Source: Chitinophaga pinensis (lineage in GTDB: Bacteria > Bacteroidota > Bacteroidia > Chitinophagales > Chitinophagaceae). Taken from it: a stretch of DNA of 64,000 nt. The stretch spans positions 62,001 to 126,000 of the forward strand of contig CAMAXV010000001.1 in the NCBI GenBank assembly GCA_945862385.1. The letters are read 5' to 3'. The position numbers were made by a program, and so were the translations under genes. Below the pieces are notes generated by a model. That model was not told the origin of the DNA. It saw only the letters and a list, made by a program, of their open reading frames with translations, and searched no databases. This document shows positions 1-7,445 of this stretch, one piece after another; the first letter of the stretch is position 1; each line of letters starts with the position of its first letter.

Positions 1-610
1 TCAGGTCAATCACCAGGTCATTGCCTTCCATATTCAATACAGAGCTGGTGTCTCCCCACCAGTATGGCTTCCCAGAATTACCGCCATTCGCGATGTAAAT
101 CCTTCCGTCCAGCCCGAGGGTAAGTCCGTTGAAATTATGCTGAAGATTGCCAATCTCAAAGCCACCCATCAACGTATCCCGCGTGTCGGCACGAAGGTCG
201 CCATCCGTATCCCAGATATGCAAAAGATAGGGAGGTGCCGCAACTAGCAATCCCTCCCGGTAGGGCATGATAGAACTGGCCAGCTGCAGGCTATCTGCAT
301 AAACTGCTGAGCTGTCGTACCGCCCATCTCTGTCATGATCAAACAACATGGAAACATAGCTCTGCTTGTCTTCCTGTGGGTATCCGGGCATCTGCAATAC
401 ATACGCATGGCCTGAAGCATCAAATTCCAGGTCTACCGGATCATGGATCAATGGTTCCACTGCCACCTGTTCGAGCCAGAAATCATCAGCCAGTTGAAAA
501 CCTTCCGGTGATTGGGGATTTTTTCCATTGCATGAATTCAATGCGTTAACAGTTATCAGCAGCCATGCTGACACCAAAACTGACCTTAACTGAAAATTAG
601 TGTAAGGCAT
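1..610 (-). CDS. PVC-type membrane-bound dehydrogenase, N-terminal part (cut by window edge)
   Basis: Reading leftwards from an ATG at 608-610 there is an open frame of 203 codons that runs off the left edge, so the 3' part is missing. The product starts with a hydrophobic signal (about residues 9-25) and a relaxed lipobox ending in Cys27 (ALNSC), so it is probably a lipoprotein. It then shows the DPVDLEFDASGHAYVLQMPGY pattern and two Asp-rich loops (DHDRDGRYD, DTDGDLRAD) typical of beta-propeller dehydrogenases related to PQQ-dependent sugar dehydrogenases. This fits the family called PVC-type membrane-bound dehydrogenase, often with a C-terminal cytochrome that would lie outside the window. 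The substrate is unknown. It is divergent from the methyltransferase at 680. Confidence 0.75.
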   Translation of the reverse strand, partial: MPYTNFQLRSVLVSAWLLITVNALNSCNGKNPQSPEGFQLADDFWLEQVAVEPLIHDPVDLEFDASGHAYVLQMPGYPQEDKQSYVSMLFDHDRDGRYDSSAVYADSLQLASSIMPYREGLLVAAPPYLLHIWDTDGDLRADTRDTLMGGFEIGNLQHNFNGLTLGLDGRIYIANGGNSGKPYWWGDTSSVLNMEGNDLVIDL

Positions 611-679
611 ATATAAACATTGAATAGGTTTAATTGTAATGTATCAGCAACACTTACCACGGTACACAGCTTAAATTTA

Positions 680-1393
680 ATGAAAATGTCAAAGCCATTA
701 CATCTGTTGATCTGCATATTTACCTTTTTTGTCAGTAACCTTGCATTACAGGCTCAGGAAAAATATGTGCTCAAAAAAGGGGATCCTAACGGCATCGGGA
801 AATGGTATATGGGCCGACAAATCGCGCAGGTGATGAGTCACTGGGGGATCGACTGGCTCGAAAGACCTGAACGGGAGATGGAAGAAAACACCAGTATGCT
901 GATCAGCAACCTGGGTTTAAAAACCGGAATGACCATTGCAGACATCGGTGCCGGAAGTGGATACCATGTGGCGCTCATGGCTCCAAAGGTTGGTCAGGCC
1001 GGAAAGGTTTATGCCGTTGATGTGGAGCCCGAGATGATCCGTTTCATACAGGAACGTATCAAAATGGAAAAACTGAATAATGTGACCCCCGTGCTGGGCA
1101 CGGAACAATCGGTTAAACTTCCTGAATCATCAGTAGACCTGATGCTGCTGGTGGATGTTTACCACGAATTCGCTTATCCCTACGAAATGGCGCGGTCTAT
1201 GCTGGCTGCACTCAAACCAGGTGGCAGGTTGGTATTGGTGGAGTTCCGGACAGAAGACCCGTTGGTACCCATCAAAGAAATCCATAAAATGAGCCAACAG
1301 CAGGCCGTGAAGGAACTCAAGGCAGCAGGGTTCAAATTCACCAAAAACATAAGCAACCTCCCCTGGCAGCACTGTTTGGTTTTTGAAAAGTAA
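680..1393 (+). CDS. Exported class I SAM-dependent methyltransferase
   Basis: The open frame extends upstream to a TTG at 620, but the ATG at 680 starts a standard signal peptide (MKMSKPLHLL..., hydrophobic to about residue 24, cleavage near LQAQ/EK), so 680 is preferred (237 aa). A class I methyltransferase fold follows, with SAM motif I TIADIGAGSGYHV, the acidic motif II region (VYAVDVEPEM) and a later LKPGGRLVLVEF strand. Substrate unknown. Seen: a signal peptide before an apparently complete SAM-binding fold. SAM is normally cytoplasmic, so the location is odd; similar signal-bearing methyltransferases are annotated in Bacteroidota and Planctomycetes. No operon partner; divergent from the gene at 610. 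Confidence 0.8.
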   Translation: MKMSKPLHLLICIFTFFVSNLALQAQEKYVLKKGDPNGIGKWYMGRQIAQVMSHWGIDWLERPEREMEENTSMLISNLGLKTGMTIADIGAGSGYHVALMAPKVGQAGKVYAVDVEPEMIRFIQERIKMEKLNNVTPVLGTEQSVKLPESSVDLMLLVDVYHEFAYPYEMARSMLAALKPGGRLVLVEFRTEDPLVPIKEIHKMSQQQAVKELKAAGFKFTKNISNLPWQHCLVFEK

Positions 1394-1396
1394 AAA

Positions 1397-1456
1397 AGAG
1401 TTTAGTTGAGAGTTGAGCTTGCCTGCCTTCGGCAGGAGAGTTTAGTTTAGAGTTGA
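1397..1456. repeat. 20-nt direct repeats split by a 20-nt GCCTGCC/GGCAGG hairpin
   Basis: 1397-1416 and 1437-1456 are the same 20-nt sequence with one mismatch (AGAGTTTAGTTGAGAGTTGA and its T variant). Exactly 20 nt separate them (1417-1436), containing the palindrome CCTGCC-TTC-GGCAGG. The hairpin recurs elsewhere in the window. Confidence 0.85.
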
Positions 1457-1479
1457 AAGATTATCTCTCAACTCTAAAC
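1445..1479 (+). terminator. Possible terminator hairpin after the exported methyltransferase
   Basis: GTTTAGAGTTGA (1445-1456) pairs perfectly with TCAACTCTAAAC (1468-1479) across an 11-nt loop. No clean T-run follows, so the hairpin is certain but a terminator role is only inferred from its place 50 nt behind the stop codon. Confidence 0.4.
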
Positions 1480-1619
1480 GATCAACTATTTAACAGCTTT
1501 GCTGTAAACATAGAGGTGCTATAAACTGGAAAATACTTCAACCAGCCGTTTTTTCCCCCACTCCAGCAATTGCACATTTCCTAACTTGCCATGCACCATC
1601 TTTGTAAAAACCGTGAGGA

Positions 1620-4478
1620 ATGAATAAACCGGAAGTTCAGGAATATGAGCGGGCTTTCAGCAGGCTGAATGCTGAACAGCAGGCAGCTGTGCTGGAAACG
1701 GAGGGACCGGTGATGGTAGTGGCCGGACCAGGTACGGGCAAGACGGAAGTACTTTGCATGCGCATTGGTAGAATTCTGCAGGTACAGGACTGCCATCCTT
1801 CCGGTATACTATGTCTGACCTTTTCAAGAGCGGCTGTAGAAAACATCCGCTTGCGGCTTCAAACTTTGATCGGAACTACTGCAAATCTGGTGGAAGTGCA
1901 TACTTTTCATTCTTTCAGTCACAAGCTCTTGAGAGAAAAGGGTGTAGGAATCCTGCGCAACAAAAAACTGATCAGCAGGGCACAACAATCCATGCTACTC
2001 AGTCGGCTCCTCCAAACCCAATTTGTAGCAGAAGATCCCCGACAACTGAAACCTGCACCAGCAGCTGTAATCAGCAGCTACCTGTATATCTTCAACCACC
2101 TGGCGAGAGAAGGTATCAGCCTGAATGACCTTCGGAATGAAGCCAGCGGATGGAGTCCAGACGCCATTGCGTTTACGGAACAACTTGCCGAACTACACGA
2201 GTCATATACCCGGATGCTGGAAGAGCGGAAATTGATAACGTTTGACGACCTTTTGCTGGAGGCGATCCTGTTGGTTTCAGAACAGCAAGAATTACACGCT
2301 GCGCTAAGGGAACAATACCAGTACCTGCTGCTGGATGAGTTTCAGGATACCAATCCACTGCAACTGCAATTGATCCGACTGCTCACTATCGGCGCAACAT
2401 CACCTAACCTATTTGCTGTAGGCGATCAAAACCAGAGCATTTACCGTTTTCAGGGTGCCGGCACGCAGCAGTTCAACTGGATGGAAGAACAATTTAATGG
2501 TGTCAAAACCATCAGGCTATCTGCCAACTACAGAAGCAAACCAGCACTGGTAGAGGCTTTCGGAAGATTATCCGCCATACTTCATAATGGATTAATTGAA
2601 GTTGAAGGTAAACCGTTTGCAGAAAAAGCAATAGCTGAACATACTGAGCCATTGGTCTGCAGGGTCTACCGCAACAGTGATGAAGAAGCCATGGGCACAG
2701 CATTGCTGATTCAGCAAATGTTTTCTAAGGAAAGTGCGGGCACCACTGCTGTATTGGCGAGAAAACACCAGGACTTGCAACTGGTAGCGGGTTACCTGCA
2801 CCAGCTGGGCATTCCCTTCCGATATAACCGCCAGGAAAACAACCTGCTTCAAAGTCATTTTGGTCAGTGTCTGCACTTTACGCTGCAGTTCCTGCACCTG
2901 CGCGGATTGGACAACTACATGTCTGAAGGGTACCTGTATCATGCCCTCTTACACAAGCAGGAAGGGAAGCAGTTGTTGCAGCTGTTCATGGAACAAAGAC
3001 AGCAAACACAAGTCCGGCTCTTTGAGTGGCTTGGAACTTCGGGAGAACGGTTATCCTACCTGAGAGATTGGTATCCGCTTATACAGTCACTCCTCTGGCG
3101 CTGTGATGAACCACTGAACAGGGAAACGCTCACCATCCTGAAATCTGCTGCCCTTACCGGTCTGCGTGAAGCCCCTGCTCAAGCAGAAGAACAGGCATGG
3201 ACAGGATGGCTGGAGCAATTTCTAGAAACAGATAAACAAAAAACCCTCCGTTCCCTGGCTGCCATGATTGGCTATCAGGTGCAGCAAAACATACCCATTC
3301 CGGTGCCGGTTGACCAACTGCTACCCACTGAAATATCCCTAATCTTATCTACAATTCACGCTGCCAAGGGCATGGGGTTCAGTCAAGTCATGCTGATCTG
3401 TTGCCAATCTTCCAACTGGGAGGTTTCCCCTCCGCCTTATGCACTGCCCGTACCTGAAGAGATTCGGGGGAAAATATACCCTGATGCTGCAGGCTGGGAT
3501 GACTTTGCTAGGTTACTATACGTAGGCTGTACCCGATCAGAGCAGGAACTGCATTGCAGCTATAATGAAGAAGAAACCGGTTCGGAGCTAAGTAAATTCC
3601 TACAACCCTTACTGGATCAGGGAATGGTGCTACAAGACTGCAGAGACAGGAACTTCAATATACCACCGGCAGCAACATACCAGGTTGAAAATGACGAAGA
3701 CTGGAACAATCTGGTTCAGGATCGTTGTGCCCGCTATGCCTTGTCGCCTACCGGCACGCATAACTGGAATGAATGTCAGAACAGGTTTTTTATTACGCAG
3801 CTCCTCAAGGTACCCGGGCTTGGTTCGGAGGCCACTGCCTTTGGTAATATCATGCATGATGTACTTAAATTGATTGGTAAATCACCTGCTGTGCAACATG
3901 ATTCAGTGTGGATCGAACAGACCATAAACCGGTTATTCAAAAGTTACTGGTTCCGTTTTTTTCCTGTACATCTTGATGCCTACCGCCGTTATGCATTGTG
4001 GCTGCTGCCCCGCTATCTGGTTATAAGTCCGTTACCCGAGCAACCAGGCTTCATTGAAAAATCATTTCAATATGTCAGTCCAACCGGAATGCGCATCAAG
4101 GGCATCCTGGACAGGGTGGAAGTAATGGATGGAACAGTGCGGATGACCGACTACAAAACCGGCAGAAGGAAAGACAGTCTGAATCCATTTGAGGACGAAG
4201 AAAATCCTGGTTCAGCTTACTGGCGGCAGGGTATGATTTATGCGGGCATCATGCAATCGGTTTATCCGGATGCCAGTACGTTTGAATTTGCTTTTCATTA
4301 CCTGGAGGATGATAAACCTGTGGAAGTGCTGGATGTGAAGCCCCATGACGCACTCAACAACTGGCTGCATGCCGTATGGACAGAAATCATGACACTCAGG
4401 TTAAGAAAAAACTGCATTGATCCCGATTGTATTTACTGCAAGACCATGGCAGATATTAAAATCCATAACCAGGATTAA
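1620..4478 (+). CDS. UvrD-family helicase fused to an AddB-like Fe-S PD-(D/E)XK nuclease
   Basis: 952 aa. The N-terminal two thirds is a superfamily 1A helicase: Walker A AGPGTGKT (35-42), DEFQD (239-243), GDQNQSIYRFQGA, LSANYRSKP, a motif V region STIHAAKGMGF and motif VI RLLYVGCTR. The C-terminal third is a RecB-type nuclease: ILDRVE (about 829) and TDYKTG (about 841-846). Four cysteines surround the nuclease as in the AddB Fe-S staple: Cys719 in the SPTGTHNWNECQNRFF segment, then Cys932, Cys937 and Cys940 at the C-terminus (CX4CX2C). Expected role is ATP-driven unwinding and cutting of DNA in repair. It is a single-chain relative of AddA/AddB, not either of them. It is separate from the recDCB genes 4 kb away. 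A GTGAGGA stretch precedes the ATG. Confidence 0.88.
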   Translation: MNKPEVQEYERAFSRLNAEQQAAVLETEGPVMVVAGPGTGKTEVLCMRIGRILQVQDCHPSGILCLTFSRAAVENIRLRLQTLIGTTANLVEVHTFHSFSHKLLREKGVGILRNKKLISRAQQSMLLSRLLQTQFVAEDPRQLKPAPAAVISSYLYIFNHLAREGISLNDLRNEASGWSPDAIAFTEQLAELHESYTRMLEERKLITFDDLLLEAILLVSEQQELHAALREQYQYLLLDEFQDTNPLQLQLIRLLTIGATSPNLFAVGDQNQSIYRFQGAGTQQFNWMEEQFNGVKTIRLSANYRSKPALVEAFGRLSAILHNGLIEVEGKPFAEKAIAEHTEPLVCRVYRNSDEEAMGTALLIQQMFSKESAGTTAVLARKHQDLQLVAGYLHQLGIPFRYNRQENNLLQSHFGQCLHFTLQFLHLRGLDNYMSEGYLYHALLHKQEGKQLLQLFMEQRQQTQVRLFEWLGTSGERLSYLRDWYPLIQSLLWRCDEPLNRETLTILKSAALTGLREAPAQAEEQAWTGWLEQFLETDKQKTLRSLAAMIGYQVQQNIPIPVPVDQLLPTEISLILSTIHAAKGMGFSQVMLICCQSSNWEVSPPPYALPVPEEIRGKIYPDAAGWDDFARLLYVGCTRSEQELHCSYNEEETGSELSKFLQPLLDQGMVLQDCRDRNFNIPPAATYQVENDEDWNNLVQDRCARYALSPTGTHNWNECQNRFFITQLLKVPGLGSEATAFGNIMHDVLKLIGKSPAVQHDSVWIEQTINRLFKSYWFRFFPVHLDAYRRYALWLLPRYLVISPLPEQPGFIEKSFQYVSPTGMRIKGILDRVEVMDGTVRMTDYKTGRRKDSLNPFEDEENPGSAYWRQGMIYAGIMQSVYPDASTFEFAFHYLEDDKPVEVLDVKPHDALNNWLHAVWTEIMTLRLRKNCIDPDCIYCKTMADIKIHNQD

Positions 4479-4588
4479 TTTTTGTAACCCTCCTTAGTGG
4501 TATTGAGTGATGAGAGTTCAGATTGGTAGCTTATCAGTCAACAAGCCCATGCCCTCTGCATTTCAACTTGACACTGACTGTCCCAACC

Positions 4589-5566
4589 CTACTTTCCGCC
4601 CAGCAGCTCCTTAATGCCGCCCAAGGAAGAGAGAACACCAGTAGCTTCATAAGGAATATAGACCGTTTTAGTCTGGTCTCCTTTTGTCATTTCCTTCAGT
4701 GCTTCCACATATTTGATTGCCACCATATAGTTAACCGGATCTGCTTTGGTTTGGGCTACCGCCTGAGAAATCATGCTGATGGATTGTGATTCGGCTTCGG
4801 CCATTTTCAGGATTGCAGAGGCTTCACCTTCTGCGCGGAGTATCCTCGCCTGGCGTTCACCTTCAGCGCGGTTTACTTCAGCAGCCTTGCGTCCTTCTGC
4901 TTCGAGAGTCAATTGCGCACGTGTACCCTCTGCTTCCAGAATCTTCGCGCGTTTATCGCGCTCAGCGCGCATCTGCTTCTCCATCGCATCGCGTATATCG
5001 TGCGGTGGATTGATATCCTGCAACTCCACCCGGTTCACCTTTACACCCCATTTATGTGTGGCATCATCGAGTACATTACGCAATTTGGAATTGATGATAT
5101 CCCTTGAAGTAAGGGTTTCGTCAAGGTCCATCTCACCAATTACATTCCGCAGTGTTGTCTGTGTCAACTTTTCTATTGCATCGGGCAGGTTTGCAATTTC
5201 GTAAACGGCTTTGACGGGGTCTGTTATCTGAAAATAGAGGATAGCATTGATTTCGGTAACTACATTGTCTTTGGTAATCACATTCTGCTTCGGAAAGTCG
5301 TATACCGTTTCCCTTAGGTCAATGCGGGTAACATTGAGCTTCTGAATGACTGATTTTCCATTGGTCTCCTCTTTGAGGTAACGCCACATGATCTTCCGTG
5401 GCTGATCAATAATAGGCCATATAATATTGATGCCTGAATTAAGGGTGCGATCATAACGACCAAGCCGTTCGATGACCATTGTCTCAGATTGCTGAACAAT
5501 TCGAAAGCCCATGACCACCAGTGCTATAACCAGTGCCAGCAGTGCGAGGAAGATAACTGTACCCAT
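4589..5566 (-). CDS. Stomatin/prohibitin-like SPFH membrane protein (QmcA/paraslipin type)
   Basis: 325 aa from the ATG at 5564-5566. An earlier TTG at 5602 would overlap the upstream gene by 35 nt and is less likely. One N-terminal membrane segment (MGTVIFLALLALVIALVVMGF) is followed by an SPFH domain (VIERLGRYDRTLNSGINIIWP, ALYFQITDPVKAVYEI) and a long Ala/Glu/Arg-rich coiled coil (AERDKRAKILEAEGTRAQ and following), as in stomatins that form membrane rings. The ATG lies one base after the stop codon of the NfeD-like gene, so the two are translationally coupled. The NfeD/stomatin pair is a well-known conserved operon linked to membrane quality control and proteolysis; the exact role here is unknown. 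Confidence 0.92.
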   Translation of the reverse strand: MGTVIFLALLALVIALVVMGFRIVQQSETMVIERLGRYDRTLNSGINIIWPIIDQPRKIMWRYLKEETNGKSVIQKLNVTRIDLRETVYDFPKQNVITKDNVVTEINAILYFQITDPVKAVYEIANLPDAIEKLTQTTLRNVIGEMDLDETLTSRDIINSKLRNVLDDATHKWGVKVNRVELQDINPPHDIRDAMEKQMRAERDKRAKILEAEGTRAQLTLEAEGRKAAEVNRAEGERQARILRAEGEASAILKMAEAESQSISMISQAVAQTKADPVNYMVAIKYVEALKEMTKGDQTKTVYIPYEATGVLSSLGGIKELLGGK

Positions 5567-5567
5567 A

Positions 5568-5987
5568 TTAAATTGATTTGACGTGAAGAATGGTTGAATC
5601 AACGCGGGTTATTTTAACCTGAACTCTTGCTTCAAGCATAGCAGATTCACTGCAAACCGCTTTCCAGTTGTCACCGCCTACCTGCACCCTACCCGTTCCT
5701 GTACTTGCATCTATTCTCTCAGAAACACGACCCAACTGACCAATCAGGGCATCGGTGTTGGTCAGGTGTCTTTTGGAGAAATGCTGAAGAAGGGGTCTTG
5801 CCCATACAAAGCTAACCAGGGTGAAAACGGCTGCCAAGAGGAGTTGAATTTCAAGCGAACTGCCAAAGAGGGAAGCCAAGGCAGCACCCAACGCACCTGC
5901 AGCCAGACTAATGAAAAAAAAGGTAGTGGTGAATACTTCGATGATCAGCATCGCAATCGCAATGATGATCCAAATCTGCCAGTTCAT
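5568..5987 (-). CDS. NfeD-like membrane protein, partner of the stomatin gene
   Basis: 139 aa if started at the ATG at 5985-5987 (MNWQIWIIIAIAML), which gives the usual NfeD topology. An in-frame ATG at 6041 would add 18 polar residues and is less likely. Two or three membrane segments (IWIIIAIAMLIIEVFTTTFF, ISLAAGALGAALASLF, LLLAAVFTLVSFVWA) are followed by a small C-terminal OB-fold domain of NfeD type (GQLGRVSERIDASTGTGRVQ, ending TRVDSTILHV). It is the short form without a ClpP-like protease domain. It precedes the stomatin gene with one base between stop and start. Confidence 0.88.
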   Translation of the reverse strand: MNWQIWIIIAIAMLIIEVFTTTFFFISLAAGALGAALASLFGSSLEIQLLLAAVFTLVSFVWARPLLQHFSKRHLTNTDALIGQLGRVSERIDASTGTGRVQVGGDNWKAVCSESAMLEARVQVKITRVDSTILHVKSI

Positions 5988-6066
5988 AGCTGATGCATTT
6001 AGGATGTTAAGGTAGTGAAAATTACATTTCCTTTTCCTCATCTCTAGTTTCCGGGTTTATCCCTAC

Positions 6067-6104
6067 TTGCTTCCTATCCCCCAACAACCTAACTTTGCAA
6101 AATG
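6067..6104 (+). promoter_or_regulatory. Promoter of the AraC-type regulator, predicted leaderless
   Basis: The -7 box TAACTTTG (6090-6097) fits the Bacteroidota consensus TAnnTTTG, and TTG at 6067-6069 lies 20 nt upstream as the -33 element. Only four bases (CAAA) separate the box from the ATG at 6102, so the start of transcription should fall on or next to the start codon. Confidence 0.6.
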
Positions 6105-7355
6105 CTCTTATACGGCTCACTGGCTGCAGGCCTGCTGGCAATCATCTCGTTGGTTTTTAACTGGAATACCAACAGAAACGCCATTTTTCTATCTGCGCTG
6201 CTGGTTATTCTGGCCATCCATGGCATGCTACATGCCGCCATACTCAACAAAGAACCGTTTTGGCTGGTTAAACTGCTCTACAACCAGTTCTCACCTGCCT
6301 ACTTTTTAACCGGACAAATGCTTTTCTTCTATATAAGGGGCACCATTACCGATAAAATCGACCTTACCAGGAAGGATATCCTTCATTTTATACCGGCATT
6401 TATCATACTGGTTAACGTTTTTCCCTATATCCTCCTCCCCACAGATCAAAAAGATACCATTATCATGCATGTCATCTCTGCCCATGATGACATCAATAGT
6501 TTCAACACAAACTGGCTCATCCCGGCCGATTTAAACTTCATTATCCGTGCGCTGCTGATTCTAGCCTATATCGGATATTCCTTCCAACTGCTGAAAAGGT
6601 ATCAAAAGGATAACAGCGCACATAAGAATTCACCTAAAAATCAGGAACTGATCACTATGCGTTGGTTATACATGCTGATAGCCTGTATGCTGATTATTTT
6701 TATCGGCTATATCTATGTAGCAGTAAGTTATTCTCTTAAAATCAATAGCGGTAATGCATTGAATCGTATCCTCTTTAACTTCTTCAACATTTCTGGTATG
6801 GCTGCATTTATGGCCATACCCCTTATCCTCATCACTTTCCCCCAGATTTTGTATGGCATACCAGCTGCAACACGCCTGCCTTATCAAAAAAATAATGAAG
6901 TACCTACAGAAAAATCAGTGGCATATTATGATCAGCATGAACCAGCAGTTATACCAGTGCAGGAAATAACTGAAGAGGAAGCCATAGCAGAGCCATTTAC
7001 TGAATTGGCTTCAGCTGTGATGGCATACCTGCAATCAGAAAAACCTTACCTCAGCAATGATTTTAGCATAGATACACTGGCCAGAGCCATGGCAGTACCC
7101 AGGCATCACCTCTATTATTGTATGAACCGCGTGATCAGGATCAAGTTTCCGGACCTTCGAAACAAATTACGCGTAGAACATGCTAAAAAACTGCTCGAAT
7201 CAGGTGAACACAAAAACCTCTCCATAGAAGGCATCGGTTACCAGTCAGGGTTCAGCTCCCGCTCCAACTTTTTCAGTGCTTTTAAAAACGAAACTGGGTG
7301 TACTCCTTCAGCATACCTGCTTCAGGTAACCACAAAAAACCAGCCAGAACATTAA
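6102..7355 (+). CDS. Membrane-bound AraC-family transcriptional regulator
   Basis: 417 aa. The N-terminal half has about seven hydrophobic helices (for example YGSLAAGLLAIISLVF, IFLSALLVILAIHGML, ILHFIPAFIILVNVFPYILL, MLIACMLIIFIGYIYVAV). A linker of about 70 residues leads to a C-terminal AraC double helix-turn-helix (about 315-410), with LSIEGIGYQSGFSSRSNFFSAF and the family signature ending KNETGCTPSAYL. The arrangement (integral membrane sensor plus AraC DNA-binding domain) is common in Bacteroidota; the ligand is not known. The promoter suggests a leaderless transcript. No operon partner is visible; the next gene is convergent. Confidence 0.9.
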   Translation: MLLYGSLAAGLLAIISLVFNWNTNRNAIFLSALLVILAIHGMLHAAILNKEPFWLVKLLYNQFSPAYFLTGQMLFFYIRGTITDKIDLTRKDILHFIPAFIILVNVFPYILLPTDQKDTIIMHVISAHDDINSFNTNWLIPADLNFIIRALLILAYIGYSFQLLKRYQKDNSAHKNSPKNQELITMRWLYMLIACMLIIFIGYIYVAVSYSLKINSGNALNRILFNFFNISGMAAFMAIPLILITFPQILYGIPAATRLPYQKNNEVPTEKSVAYYDQHEPAVIPVQEITEEEAIAEPFTELASAVMAYLQSEKPYLSNDFSIDTLARAMAVPRHHLYYCMNRVIRIKFPDLRNKLRVEHAKKLLESGEHKNLSIEGIGYQSGFSSRSNFFSAFKNETGCTPSAYLLQVTTKNQPEH

Positions 7356-7363
7356 GTTAGTAA

Positions 7364-7440
7364 CCTTGTGCCCTGCCTTCGGCAGGCAGGCTCGTGCCTT
7401 GTGCCCTGCCTTCAGCAGGCAGGCTCGTGCCTTGTGCCTG
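7364..7440. repeat. 33-nt tandem repeat carrying the GCCTGCC hairpin
   Basis: Unit 1 (7364-7396) and unit 2 (7397-7429) are 33 nt each and differ at one base (CTTCGG versus CTTCAG). A third, truncated unit begins at 7430 (CCTTGTGCC). Each full unit holds CCTGCC-NNN-GCAGGCAGG, the hairpin also seen near 1420, 44485 and 54065. It lies between two convergent genes and might act as a bidirectional transcript end. Confidence 0.85.
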
Positions 7441-7445
7441 GCAGC

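Noticed and set aside
4523-5204. Open frames on the + strand over the stomatin gene
   Set aside because: They run against a well-conserved SPFH/coiled-coil protein, whose Ala/Glu-rich codons produce long antisense frames.
4589-5566. HflK/HflC assignment of the SPFH protein
   Set aside because: No HflC or HflK partner is adjacent; the NfeD neighbour and length fit the stomatin/QmcA branch better.
7364-7440. CRISPR-like array
   Set aside because: The 33-nt units are directly adjacent without spacers, only about 2.3 copies long, and no cas gene is near.
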